Origin: DAOPYE01 sp035352715
GTDB taxonomy: Bacteria > Acidobacteriota > Holophagae > Holophagales > Holophagaceae
Assembly: GCA_035352715.1 (NCBI GenBank)
Contig: DAOPYE010000042.1
Span: forward strand, 1-20,575
Direction: 5' to 3'
DNA length: 20,575 bases
Part shown: piece after piece, positions 7,789-16,335 of the stretch
Layout of the letters: every line of letters starts with the position of its first letter
Numbering within the stretch: the stretch's first letter is position 1
Position numbers and translations under genes: made by a program
Notes under the pieces: generated by a model
The model's input: only the letters and a program-made list of their open reading frames with translations
What the model was told of the DNA's origin: nothing
The model's database searches: none

Positions 7789-9633
7789 TCAATGGTTCAG
7801 GGTGTGGTCTTGGCGCCGGGCGTAATCGGCGATCCGGAGTTCGCTGACGCCCTGTTCCGCCTCATGGAAGGAGAGGGTCAGGAGGCGCTTCACGCTGGGA
7901 TGGTCCTTCTGGATCATTTGGGCGATCTGGTCCTGGTACAGGATTGAGGCGATCAGGACTGTGTCGATGCCCTCGGTCTGCAGGGCGGTGGGAGGCACGA
8001 CGGGGTGTCCGAAAATCGGGAACCCTTGCTTGCTCACATTGCTGTCCACCAAGCACAGTCCACTGGCACGGAGAGTGGGCGAGGCCTTCAGGAGCGCGGT
8101 GGCGATGTTGCCGGCGCCCCAGATCGCAAGGTTTCCACCCTGGGCCAGGAGCTGTTCGAGGGCGGCTTCGTAATTCCCCTGCAGGCATGTATATGGTTCG
8201 ACGTCATGGCGTTGATGACAGCGAGGGCAGGTAATCAGGTTGCTTGCGAAGATCCAACGGTTTGGATGTCTGCTCGATTCACCGCACTTGCGGCAGGTCA
8301 CCTCCACGGTGCAGCAGGCGCGGGCATCGGGGGCCAGCACTCGCAGTTGGCTGGGCACATAGGGGTAGCTGTTCCGGAACTCCACCAGGGTGTCGCTCAG
8401 GGCTTTGAATTCGGGGGCCGACATCCGGGAAACATTGATCAGGGGACAGCCCTCTTCCAGGTACTTCAGTCGGTCCTGGATGAGCCCTCGCCGGCAGGCC
8501 TCCCGGTACAGGTGGGTTCCGGGGTAGACCATGATGAAGAAGATATCCAGGTGATACTTCCGGTTGGCCTTCCACCACTCCAGGGTGTTGCGGGCGGTTT
8601 CGGTGGTCTCTTCTAGATCGCCAAAGATGAGATTGCCTTGGATCTCGACATCGGCTTCCCAGGCAAGCTGCAGCGCCCGCTCGATCTGGGCGCGGGTGAT
8701 GTGTTTGCGCATGCTCTTCAGGATCGTGTCATCCACACTTTCGATGCCCAGGCTCAGGTAGCTGCATCCCGCGTCCTTCAGCTCTTGCAGCAGATCGGCG
8801 GTCACGAGATCCACCCGGACTTGTATATCCCAGCTGACCTGGTATTCCTTGATGCGCCTGCAGAACGCCGAGGCCCGATCGCGGTTCATGGAGAACAGTT
8901 CGTCCTGGATGTTGACGTGATCCAGGTGGTAGGTGCGCACCAGATGGTCAAATTCCTCGAAAAAGGCGTCCAGGGAACGCTGGCGGTAGCGCCGCCCTGT
9001 TGGGTGATAGCAGAAGGTGCATTCGTAGGGGCAGGAGCGGCTGGTGGCGATAGACATGATCCGCTTGGTGCCCGGCGGGAAGACCTGAGTCAGGTAGGTG
9101 CCCAGCTCGAAGCCCTCGTAGTCGGGCCAAGGCAAGGCGTCGAGGTTGGGGATTTCCTTGCGACGCGCGGTCTCCTTGAGTCCCTCTTCCGTGCGAAAGA
9201 TGAGGCCTGCGATTTGCCCAGGGCTGCGACCCGTCTCTAGGGCTGCGGCAAGCTCGCACATGGTCTCTTCGCCTTCGCCGATGACGCCGAAATCCGCTTT
9301 GGTGCCCTCCATGACGACCGCAGGTTCGCTGCTCAAAAGTCCACCGCCGACGATCGTGAGCACCTCGGGTTTGTGTTCCCTAGCTGCCTGCAGGATCTGC
9401 TTGACCATGGTGTAGTGGCCGCTGAGTCCCCCTGTGCAGACCACGTCAATGCCCTGGTCCAGGCGTTCTGCGAGAAGTGCGGGGATGGGCCGAGGGCTGT
9501 GATTCAGGTTGAGCACTTCCACCTGGAATCCGGCCTGCTTCATGGCTGCGGATACATAAGCGATACCCAGGGGGAAGGTGTAGTAGTCTCCGAAGTTCAC
9601 GGTGAAGCGAGGCAATACAAAGAGGTAGCGCAT
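7789..9633 (-). CDS. Cobalamin-binding radical SAM protein fused to zinc ribbon and nucleotide-binding domain
   Basis: The 614-residue protein has at least three parts. Residues 1-140 look like a B12-binding fold (PLGIAYVSAAMKQAGF at 21-36, GGGLLSSEP at 96-104) without the DxHxxG histidine, as in many class B enzymes. Residues 190-400 are a radical SAM barrel with Cys201, Cys205 and Cys208 (CxxxCxxC), NIQDE (241-245), and LGIES (295-299). Residues 440-475 carry Cys447, Cys450, Cys469 and Cys472, a likely zinc ribbon. Residues 500-590 begin with AIWGAGNIA (503-511) and then VDSNVSKQGFPIFG, resembling the small Rossmann-like domains of PglD/NeuD proteins and sugar C-methyltransferases. It lies 8 nt after the GT2 gene and has a G-rich RBS. 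A C-methylation or other radical modification of a glycan or nucleotide sugar is plausible; the substrate is unknown. Confidence 0.88.
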   Translation of the reverse strand: MRYLFVLPRFTVNFGDYYTFPLGIAYVSAAMKQAGFQVEVLNLNHSPRPIPALLAERLDQGIDVVCTGGLSGHYTMVKQILQAAREHKPEVLTIVGGGLLSSEPAVVMEGTKADFGVIGEGEETMCELAAALETGRSPGQIAGLIFRTEEGLKETARRKEIPNLDALPWPDYEGFELGTYLTQVFPPGTKRIMSIATSRSCPYECTFCYHPTGRRYRQRSLDAFFEEFDHLVRTYHLDHVNIQDELFSMNRDRASAFCRRIKEYQVSWDIQVRVDLVTADLLQELKDAGCSYLSLGIESVDDTILKSMRKHITRAQIERALQLAWEADVEIQGNLIFGDLEETTETARNTLEWWKANRKYHLDIFFIMVYPGTHLYREACRRGLIQDRLKYLEEGCPLINVSRMSAPEFKALSDTLVEFRNSYPYVPSQLRVLAPDARACCTVEVTCRKCGESSRHPNRWIFASNLITCPRCHQRHDVEPYTCLQGNYEAALEQLLAQGGNLAIWGAGNIATALLKASPTLRASGLCLVDSNVSKQGFPIFGHPVVPPTALQTEGIDTVLIASILYQDQIAQMIQKDHPSVKRLLTLSFHEAEQGVSELRIADYARRQDHTLNH

Positions 9634-9641
9634 CCTGCCCC

Positions 9642-11528
9642 CTAGAGATGGCTGATCCTTTGGAAGAGCTGGGCGGCTTCGAATACCGTGGTCACGCCGA
9701 AATCCTTACCGTCCAGATAGAGCACCCCATTGGGCAGAAGGCCATAGATGAATTCCTCCTGCACCCTGGGTGGGGGAAACCCCTTGAATGCCGGATTGTT
9801 TCCATACTCCTGTCCGAACCAAGCCTCAAGTTCGGGATTTTCGCGGCGAGCGATCCGGGCTCGCATTTCGCAAAGCTTCTTCTCGAAGTTTGGATCATCG
9901 TCGTAGAGATACTGGACGGCTCGTTCGAAGTAGCGCTTCCAGTCGATGTGCCGAATGAAGTCCCGGGGGAGCAGCTTCCGGTTGATGGCGTCCACAATGC
10001 TCTGTGCATTGACGATTTCGTCCGAAGTAAAGCTGCAGGTCTCCAGGGGCGGATAGCCGAAGGGTTCTGGTTTGGTGCATGCGTCGTAGTGAGGGTCTCG
10101 CCCCTCGTTGTCGATCATGCTCAGTTGCGGAATGCCAAAGGGTGGATAAGGCGGATCAAAGCCGTGGCGAACGCGGTTCAATTCGGTGCCGCGGTAAGTA
10201 TTGAAGGCACCAACGCTGGCGCCGGAGGTGCCGAACACCGCGATGGGAAAGTCCAGCCTCGCGAAGCGCTCGGTGAGGCACAGGGTGTAGCCCCCCGTGT
10301 AGAAGTCCTGCGTATTGCCGGGGTAGAAGCGCCCTGTCTTCTCCAGGATGCGGTTCTGTAGGCGCCGACTGAGGAGCGAGTAGCCGTAGCCGTTGGGTAC
10401 ATCATAGAAGGACAGCTCGTAACGGGCGTAGCGCTCCAGGGTCTCCCTGCTGTCCAGCCAGGTGAGCTTGGGGCCTTCGGGTTTTCGCATCATCGAGGGC
10501 GGAATTCGGATGAAATCCCGGAACCTGGGAACAAGAGCGCAGGGCCAGCCGTAGAAGACAAAATCAAACCGAAGGGCATCCAGGGGGTGTTCCGCGGTCT
10601 CGATTACCTTGGCCAGGGTCGAGAGGCCGTGGAGCAGCAGGCCGTCGTCGGAGCCCAGCCCTAGCACGTACTCGCCCCGGGCTCGGCTGTGGGCGAACTC
10701 GAAGCTATCCGCCAGGGCCAAGGAACCATCGGTCTTGAAGTAACGGATGTGCTTCGAATCCAGGCGGCGGATCAGTTCCAGCGTCTCGTCGTTGTCCTCG
10801 GTGCTGTTGTCGCCCACCACAATCTCGAAATCCCGGAAGTCCTGGGCCAGACAGGTCTGCAGGCAGTGTTCCAGGCAGGCGGCGTTGTTGCGGGTTGGAA
10901 TGACGATGCTGAAGAGCGGGGCGCGCTCCGAGGGACGAATTCCAACCGGAGGCGGCGTGCCAGCGAGCCCCCGCTTGATGTAGCGGGCCTGGAAGCCTTC
11001 TTCGGGTCTGCTTGGATTGTTGTAGATCACCGTGAAGCGGTGACGAAGGGGTGCCAGACGTCCGGCCTGAGTAACGTCATAATGGACGATGACAGCTTCG
11101 CAGGGAGGGTCTGCCTCAATGCTGGGCTGGATTTGCGCAGCGGCGGCTGCCACGAAGTCATCCGGACAGGACTCCAGCTTTTTCAGCTCCAGCCACAGCA
11201 CGCCGTGTCCCAGCGCATCCAGGGCTTCAAACAGGCGTTGGCTGCGAGGATCCATCTGTTTGTCCTCGCGTACGCGCACAAACAGATGGCGGGTGCCTCC
11301 CGCCACCAACTGTCGCCAAGTACGGAGCTGGGTGTCAGCCTGGGCTTCCGTGGAGAGGGGTGGGAGGGCCGGGCACGGCGACTCCTGAAGCAGTGCGAAG
11401 GCCTCGAAGACGATCGCATCCGTGGGAAACCCCTCGGCCCAGGCTGCATCAGCCAACTTCCGAGCCACCTCCTTCGTGAGTGTTCCTGAATCGCGTTCGA
11501 GGCACTGGAGGTAGGCGTCGAGGCTCAT
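9642..11528 (-). CDS. Family 2 glycosyltransferase with large flanking domains
   Basis: The start is taken at the ATG at 11528, which overlaps the legC stop as ATGA, giving 628 residues. A longer in-frame extension up to 11819 lies inside legC and reads as low-complexity Pro/Arg. Residues 205-310 are a GT-A/GT2 domain: FSIVIPTRNN (206-215), VVGDNS (237-242) and LGSDDG (291-296) as the metal-binding DxD equivalent. The first 200 residues (a SLDAYLQCLE start, later EAVIVHYD) form a separate unknown domain. Residues 330-628 are rich in aromatics and prolines (PPYPPFG near 470) with no recognised fold and no membrane segment. It probably transfers a sugar from this cluster to a surface glycan or protein. 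Donor and acceptor cannot be assigned. Confidence 0.85.
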   Translation of the reverse strand: MSLDAYLQCLERDSGTLTKEVARKLADAAWAEGFPTDAIVFEAFALLQESPCPALPPLSTEAQADTQLRTWRQLVAGGTRHLFVRVREDKQMDPRSQRLFEALDALGHGVLWLELKKLESCPDDFVAAAAAQIQPSIEADPPCEAVIVHYDVTQAGRLAPLRHRFTVIYNNPSRPEEGFQARYIKRGLAGTPPPVGIRPSERAPLFSIVIPTRNNAACLEHCLQTCLAQDFRDFEIVVGDNSTEDNDETLELIRRLDSKHIRYFKTDGSLALADSFEFAHSRARGEYVLGLGSDDGLLLHGLSTLAKVIETAEHPLDALRFDFVFYGWPCALVPRFRDFIRIPPSMMRKPEGPKLTWLDSRETLERYARYELSFYDVPNGYGYSLLSRRLQNRILEKTGRFYPGNTQDFYTGGYTLCLTERFARLDFPIAVFGTSGASVGAFNTYRGTELNRVRHGFDPPYPPFGIPQLSMIDNEGRDPHYDACTKPEPFGYPPLETCSFTSDEIVNAQSIVDAINRKLLPRDFIRHIDWKRYFERAVQYLYDDDPNFEKKLCEMRARIARRENPELEAWFGQEYGNNPAFKGFPPPRVQEEFIYGLLPNGVLYLDGKDFGVTTVFEAAQLFQRISHL

Positions 11529-12724
11529 GCTTTGCCCCCGCGCTGTGCATCCCGCAGCGCCTCGATGACGATGGCCTGGTGTTCGGCTGACAGGCCCACA
11601 GAACAGGGGATGCTCACACCCCTTCGATTGAGGCGGGTCGATATGTCGCCGCCCAGGATCTGGGAGGCGCAATGGGCGGGGCTCTGGTGCATGGGCTGCC
11701 ACAGCGGGCGGGCCTGGATCTTCCGCTGGTCGAGGAAGCGGATGAGGGCCCGGCTGTCCATGCCGAAGGCGGCCTCGTCGACCAGAATCGTGAACATCCA
11801 GAAGATGCTGCGGGCCCAAGGGGCTTCCTGATTGCAGGTGATGCCGGGGATCCCGGGCAGTGCCTGCAGGTAATGGGCGGCGATGCGGCGCTTGGCTTCC
11901 ACGAAGGTGTCCAGCTGCTCCAGCTGCGCACAGCCGATGGCGGCCAGCACATTGGACATCCGGTAGTTGAACCCTACCTCACCGTGTACGAATTCGATGG
12001 GATCGTCCTTGGCCTGGGTCGTGAGGTACTTGCTGCGGCGGGCCGAGGCTTCGCAGTGGCTCAGGATCATGCCGCCCCCGCCCGTGGTGATCACCTTGTT
12101 GCCGTTGAAGCTGATGCAGGCGAGCTCTGCATCGCCGCCCACGGGTCGGCCTTTGTACAAAGCACCAAGGCTCTCGGTGGCGTCCTCCACGAGGGGCAGC
12201 TCGAAGCGGCGGGCCAACTCCTGCAGCGGATCCATGTCCACCGGATGACCCAGTACATCCACCGGCAGCAGGGCCCGCACCCGGCGGCCCGTCTTTCGGT
12301 TGCGCAACACACCGTTGGAGGCGGTGCAGTCCTGTTCCAGGAAGGTCTTCACCCGCTCCGGGTCCATCTGCCAGTAGGTGGGCTCCGCATCCACCAGCAG
12401 GGGATGCGCGCCCAGGTACCGGATGGCGTTGACGGGGGCGATGAAGGTGAGGTCCGAGACCAACACCTCATCCTCCGCTTCCACCCCGGCGACCATGAGG
12501 GCCGTGTGGAGGGCCGAGGTGCCGTTCACCGTGGCCACTGCAAAGGCGCTCCCGGTCCGGGCGGCGGTTTCCTGCTCGAAGCGGTCCACGTACGAGCCCA
12601 CCGAGGACACCCAGCCCGTGTCCAGGCACTCCTTCACATAGGTCCACTCGTGGCCGGAGATGCTGGGCACCGAAAGGGGGATGAAATCCGTGGACGCATG
12701 CTTCGGGGAACCGTCGATCAGCAT
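11525..12724 (-). CDS. legC: LegC-type sugar-nucleotide 4-aminotransferase
   Basis: This PLP enzyme of the DegT/DnrJ/EryC1/StrS family probably aminates the 4-keto group of an NDP-2-acetamido-2,6-dideoxy-4-hexulose using glutamate, the LegC step of legionaminate synthesis. The 399-residue protein shows VNGTSALHTAL (67-77), SDLTFIAPVNAI (90-101), VEDATESLG (179-187) with the PLP-ring Asp181, and SFNGNKVITTGGGGM (205-219) with Schiff-base Lys210. ECLDTGWVSSVG (32-43) and YLTTQAKDDP are wording shared with LegC proteins. It overlaps the SDR upstream by 7 nt and the GT2 gene downstream by 4 nt. GGAG 8 nt before the ATG supports the start. A perosamine- or bacillosamine-type aminotransferase is the alternative, less likely given legI and legG in the same run. 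Confidence 0.88.
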   Translation of the reverse strand: MLIDGSPKHASTDFIPLSVPSISGHEWTYVKECLDTGWVSSVGSYVDRFEQETAARTGSAFAVATVNGTSALHTALMVAGVEAEDEVLVSDLTFIAPVNAIRYLGAHPLLVDAEPTYWQMDPERVKTFLEQDCTASNGVLRNRKTGRRVRALLPVDVLGHPVDMDPLQELARRFELPLVEDATESLGALYKGRPVGGDAELACISFNGNKVITTGGGGMILSHCEASARRSKYLTTQAKDDPIEFVHGEVGFNYRMSNVLAAIGCAQLEQLDTFVEAKRRIAAHYLQALPGIPGITCNQEAPWARSIFWMFTILVDEAAFGMDSRALIRFLDQRKIQARPLWQPMHQSPAHCASQILGGDISTRLNRRGVSIPCSVGLSAEHQAIVIEALRDAQRGGKA

Positions 12725-13713
12725 GAAGTGGCTCCATAGGCCCGCGCATACCAGCGCAGGGTGAGATCCAGTCCGGTCTCGAGGTCCACCTGGGGTTCGT
12801 AGCCCAGCAGGGCGCGGGCGGTGTCCAGGGCGGGAACCCGACGGGCGATGGGATCGTGGGCGGCCGGAACGGGTTCCAGCGGCGCGGTGCTTTGGGCCCA
12901 GGCCTGGATGCGGCCAGTGAGCACTTCGATGGTCACCTCCGCGCGGTCATTGCCGATGTTCACGGTGGCACCATCGGCCTCGGTTCGGCGCATGGCGGCG
13001 ATGGTGGCCTCCACCGCATCCGAGACGTAGCAGAAGGCGCGACGGTGATCTGGGGAATAGACCTTCAGAGGATGCTCTCTCTGGAGCACTCGCTTATAGA
13101 TTTGGGGAATGACGTGCTCGAAGCCCATGCGGGGGCCGTACACGTTGTGATAGCGCACGATGGTGAAGGGCAGCTGGTGCATCAGTCCGTACTGGGTGAC
13201 GGCCAGCTCGCCGAAGATCTTGCTGCCCGCGTACGAGCTTCGGGGATTCTTCAGGTCTGTAAGCGCCAGAGGCACCGCCTCGGGAGTCGGGATCGGCAGG
13301 GGGTGGAATTGCTGGGTCCACGCATAGGCTTCACTGGTGGAGCTGAACAGGAACTTCCGAGTTCCGCCCTGGGCCGCCCAGTCCAGCAGGAGCAGGGTGG
13401 ACAAGGCATTGACGCGGATTACCTCGTGGGGGCGTGCCAGGACGTTCTCCACGCCAATGATGGCCGCCAGGTGGTACAGCTCGTCATAGCCTGTGCCCAG
13501 GGCTGCGATGGCCGTGGGCTCGGTCAGGTCCAGGCAGCGCAGCTCCACGTTGGGCCGGGCGATCAGGCGCTCCAGGTCCTCGTCCTTGCGGCCCCGCACA
13601 AAGTTGTCTACCAGCACCAGCTGGTTGCCGGGATTTTGGGCCAGGGCCTCGGCAAGGTGGAAGCCCACAAAGCCAGCTCCTCCCGTGATCAGGATGCGTC
13701 GCGTTTGGTTCAT
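12718..13713 (-). CDS. NAD-dependent nucleotide-sugar SDR (decarboxylase, dehydratase or epimerase)
   Basis: This is an extended SDR of 331 residues: GGAGFVG (11-17) for NAD binding, DNFVRGR (36-42), HLAAIIGVENV, an active site reading SSTSEAY, and the Tyr-xxx-Lys pair in SYAGSK. Thr-Ser-Glu is shared by UDP-xylose synthase and ArnA-type decarboxylases and also by LegB 4,6-dehydratases. The reaction therefore cannot be fixed. RYHNVYGPRMGFEHVIPQ resembles the decarboxylase/epimerase group. It overlaps the preceding dehydrogenase by 4 nt, suggesting that it acts on the uronic acid product, for example to give an NDP-pentose or an epimerised hexuronate. Alternatively it is the missing LegB. The segment after SSTSEAY, rich in Pro and Leu, looks longer than in typical relatives. 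Confidence 0.8.
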   Translation of the reverse strand: MNQTRRILITGGAGFVGFHLAEALAQNPGNQLVLVDNFVRGRKDEDLERLIARPNVELRCLDLTEPTAIAALGTGYDELYHLAAIIGVENVLARPHEVIRVNALSTLLLLDWAAQGGTRKFLFSSTSEAYAWTQQFHPLPIPTPEAVPLALTDLKNPRSSYAGSKIFGELAVTQYGLMHQLPFTIVRYHNVYGPRMGFEHVIPQIYKRVLQREHPLKVYSPDHRRAFCYVSDAVEATIAAMRRTEADGATVNIGNDRAEVTIEVLTGRIQAWAQSTAPLEPVPAAHDPIARRVPALDTARALLGYEPQVDLETGLDLTLRWYARAYGATSC

Positions 13714-15272
13714 CGCTCAAAGCCCTTCGTTCGCCAGTGGCCCTTGCCCACGCCAAATAACCGATGTCCGCGCGCATGCAAGGCCTCTGCTCGGGCATCG
13801 TCCAGGATGTTCTGCGCATCGACTACCACCGCGCCGGGCTTCAGGTGGGCAAGCCAAGTTTCGGGTTTCAGGTCCAGGTAGGCCCGGTGGGGGATTGCCA
13901 GCACAACGCCCTCGGCCTGGCGCAGGCAGGCCTCCAGGTTCTCGGCCACGGGGAAGTCCGGGCGCTCGGGCCAGCGGCGGGTGACGGGATCGTGGAGCAG
14001 CACCCGGGCACCCTGGGCTTGCAACTCGTCCACCAGAAGCTCCGTGGGCGTGTTGCGGGTATCGGGGACCTCGGCCAGATAGGAGAGTCCGCAGACTGCT
14101 ACTGTGCGTCCTTCAAAACTGCCCAGCATCCGCTTGAGGAGCGACAGCGTGTGGCACGGCATCTCGAAGTTAATGCGCAGCGCCTCCAGGGTGACATCCA
14201 GTCGGAGATTGTTGTGGAAGGCGTGGGTGAGGGACCACTGGGCCAGCAGCGAGTCCTTGGTGAGGCAGTACCCGCCCACGCCGAAGCCCGGGTAGCGCAT
14301 GTTGTCGTGGGTACCTTTGCGCACCCGGATGGAGTCCACGACTTCGAACAGGTTGATGCCGAGTTCCTCGGCCGTCAGGGTCCATTCGTGGATAAAGGCG
14401 ATGTTGGCGGCCCGGTAAGAGTTCTCCAGCAACTTGGCCAGCTCTGAGGCCGTGGGCTGCGCGAGCGCCCGGACGGGGAAATTCTCTGTCTCCACGATCG
14501 CTTCCAGAAAGGCCTGGGCCCGGGCCGAGCTGGGGGCATCGATGCCCGCGAAGGTGCGCCAGAAGCGCCGGATGGAATCCACGTAGCGGGGGCCCGGCAT
14601 CACGCGCTCGTAGGCGTGGGCCAGGAGCGGGCTGCCCGGAAGGCCCCGCTGCCGGAAGGCTTCCTGGAGAATCGGCAGCACGATCTGCTCGGTAGTGCCC
14701 ATGGGCACCGTCGTCTCCACCAGGACCAGGGCCTCGGCCCGCATGTGGCGGCCGATGGCACGGATCGCGGCCTCGAAGGGCGCGAGGTTCAGGCGGATCT
14801 CCGTCGGGTCGCAGACCGTGCGATCTGCCACGTCCAAAGGGATGTCCACCACGATCACATCCGCCAGGCCGTAGGCCTCTTCCGCCACAGTGGCGTCCAG
14901 GTTTCCGACCTCCAAGACGGCCCGGTGGAGCATGGTCTCCATATCCGGATCGGGCGAGGGGAAGGGCGAGACACCCTCCTTGATCCGGGCCACCTTCCAG
15001 TAGGCCGAGGGGGTCGCCAGATCGATGCCCACCCCGTGGAAGGCCGGGCTGCCGTCCGCCTTCTGCGCATCGGCCACCACTGCGGCCATGGCCGTGCCCA
15101 CGAAGCCGAGTCCCTGGACTACGACCACCTGGGCGCTGCGCGCCCGCCAGGCCTCCGCCTTTGCTTGGAGCGTGCGGAATTCCGCCTCGGTGGCCTCGGG
15201 AGTTGGAACCCCATAAGCCCTTCCATCGGGTGCGATAGAGAGGAGGGGCTCATTCATGGGTCGGGTGTCCAT
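13710..15272 (-). CDS. Nucleotide-sugar 6-dehydrogenase, atypical long form
   Basis: Members of the UDP-glucose/GDP-mannose dehydrogenase family oxidise C6 of an NDP-hexose to the uronic acid with two NAD. Visible are GLGFVG (54-59), ETTVPMGTT (186-194), ELAKLLENSYRAANIAF (277-293) and the catalytic-Cys loop GFGVGGYCLTKDS (329-341) with Cys336. At 520 residues it is about 80-100 longer than usual. About 45 extra residues precede the Rossmann fold, and residues 68-115 carry an insertion (DGSPAFHGVGIDL, then SPFPSPDPD) where common members have a short strand. Two starts are possible, 15272 and 15257. The first is preferred because AAGGA lies upstream. It overlaps the ptmE-like gene by 23 nt. 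The substrate (UDP-GlcNAc, UDP-Glc or the GDP sugar) is unknown. Confidence 0.88.
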   Translation of the reverse strand: MDTRPMNEPLLSIAPDGRAYGVPTPEATEAEFRTLQAKAEAWRARSAQVVVVQGLGFVGTAMAAVVADAQKADGSPAFHGVGIDLATPSAYWKVARIKEGVSPFPSPDPDMETMLHRAVLEVGNLDATVAEEAYGLADVIVVDIPLDVADRTVCDPTEIRLNLAPFEAAIRAIGRHMRAEALVLVETTVPMGTTEQIVLPILQEAFRQRGLPGSPLLAHAYERVMPGPRYVDSIRRFWRTFAGIDAPSSARAQAFLEAIVETENFPVRALAQPTASELAKLLENSYRAANIAFIHEWTLTAEELGINLFEVVDSIRVRKGTHDNMRYPGFGVGGYCLTKDSLLAQWSLTHAFHNNLRLDVTLEALRINFEMPCHTLSLLKRMLGSFEGRTVAVCGLSYLAEVPDTRNTPTELLVDELQAQGARVLLHDPVTRRWPERPDFPVAENLEACLRQAEGVVLAIPHRAYLDLKPETWLAHLKPGAVVVDAQNILDDARAEALHARGHRLFGVGKGHWRTKGFER

Positions 15273-16335
15273 TCAAAAAGTCCTTCTGGGCCTGGGCGTA
15301 GTCCGGGTGATGGCCGATGTCCATCCAGTATTCCCGGATGGGAAAGCCCACGACGCGCCGGCCTGCGTTCAGCAGCCATTGGATGAGGTCGGTCATGTTG
15401 AAGGGGGTGTCCTGTGGGATGAATTGGTAGACCGTGGGCTGGAGCAGGTAGATGCCTGCGTTCACCAGCAGGTTCATGCGCGGCTTTTCCTGCAGCTTTG
15501 TGATGAGCGGACCCGTGCAGTCGATGACGCCGAATGGGACCTCCACCTGGTGCAGGTTGATGGCTACGGTCATGTCCGCCTCGTGCTCTTCGTGGAAGTC
15601 GAGCATCTTCTGGAAGTCGATCTCGGTGAGGACATCGCCGTTGATGACCAGGAAGGGTTCGTTGGGTTGGGCGATGAGCCCCAGGGCACCGCCAGTGCCC
15701 AGGGGGCGGTCCTCGTTGACGTATTCCATCTCCACACCGAAGGACTGGCCGTTCCCGAAGTGCTCCATGATTTTTTCGGGCATGAAGTGCGTGGTGACCT
15801 TCATCTGGCGGATGCCAGCATGGCGCAGCTTCTCGACGATCCATTCCATGACGGGGCGGCCCCCCACGGGGAGCATGGGCTTGGGAATCTGGTCCGTGAG
15901 GGGCTTGAGGCGCGTACCGAAGCCGCCCGCCATGATGACGGCCCGCAGTCCCTGGGGCTGGGTGGGCAGGAGTTCGTTCAGGGTGACGATGTTGGTGACG
16001 CGCCCGGCTTCGTCCAGCAGGGGAATTTGGCGGACATGGCGTTCCTGCATGAGACGGAGCAGCTCGGTGGGATCGGTGTCCTCGGCGGCCGTAATGGCGT
16101 GGGGATTGGGTTCCAGGGCCTTGATGGCAAGGAGTTCGCCGATGGGCGTATCGAGACTGAGGCCCGCCAGGAGGCCGCGCCGAATGTCGCCATCCGTGAT
16201 CACGGCGGAGAGTCGCTGCTCCTCGTCCACGATCAGGGCCGTGCCCAGCCGACCACTGGCATCAATGGCCCGGATCGTGTCCCTCAGTGTGGTGGCAGGG
16301 GCAATGTGCAGCGCTTGGAGATCCTGGAACGTCAT
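15250..16335 (-). CDS. ptmE: CBS-domain sugar-1-phosphate nucleotidyltransferase (PtmE-like)
   Basis: In Campylobacter, PtmE makes GDP-glucosamine from glucosamine-1-phosphate and feeds legionaminate synthesis. The layout here is the same: tandem CBS domains at 1-120 (ALIVDEEQRLSAVITDGDIRRGL; RQIPLLDEAGRVTNIV) followed by a nucleotidyltransferase domain at 130-345. That domain has MAGGFGTRLKPLTDQIPKPM (135-154), VNEDRPLGTGGAL (206-218), INGDVLTEID (231-240) with the metal-binding Asp234, and GHHPDY near the C terminus. The 361-residue start at 16335 has a perfect AAGGAGG and overlaps the acetyltransferase stop as ATGA. A longer frame to 16914 is only the shadow of that gene. Base and sugar specificity are inferred from context. 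Confidence 0.88.
   Translation of the reverse strand: MTFQDLQALHIAPATTLRDTIRAIDASGRLGTALIVDEEQRLSAVITDGDIRRGLLAGLSLDTPIGELLAIKALEPNPHAITAAEDTDPTELLRLMQERHVRQIPLLDEAGRVTNIVTLNELLPTQPQGLRAVIMAGGFGTRLKPLTDQIPKPMLPVGGRPVMEWIVEKLRHAGIRQMKVTTHFMPEKIMEHFGNGQSFGVEMEYVNEDRPLGTGGALGLIAQPNEPFLVINGDVLTEIDFQKMLDFHEEHEADMTVAINLHQVEVPFGVIDCTGPLITKLQEKPRMNLLVNAGIYLLQPTVYQFIPQDTPFNMTDLIQWLLNAGRRVVGFPIREYWMDIGHHPDYAQAQKDFLNGHPTHE

Noticed and set aside
7489..7947. Possible gene following rfbH by an ATGA overlap
   Set aside because: It has weak codon bias and no recognisable product, and half of it is antisense to the radical SAM gene. It is kept only as a finding about a possible remnant.
11529..11819. N-terminal extension of the GT2 gene
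   Set aside because: The extra 97 codons lie inside legC and are Pro/Arg-rich. The ATGA overlap at 11528 is the better start.
11672..12739. 355-codon plus-strand frame opposite legC
   Set aside because: It is a shadow of legC, whose PLP-lysine and other motifs are unmistakable. The antisense product is low-complexity Gly/His/Val.
12856..13881. 341-codon plus-strand frame opposite the SDR
   Set aside because: The SDR on the minus strand has intact NAD-binding and catalytic motifs. This frame crosses into the next gene and matches nothing.
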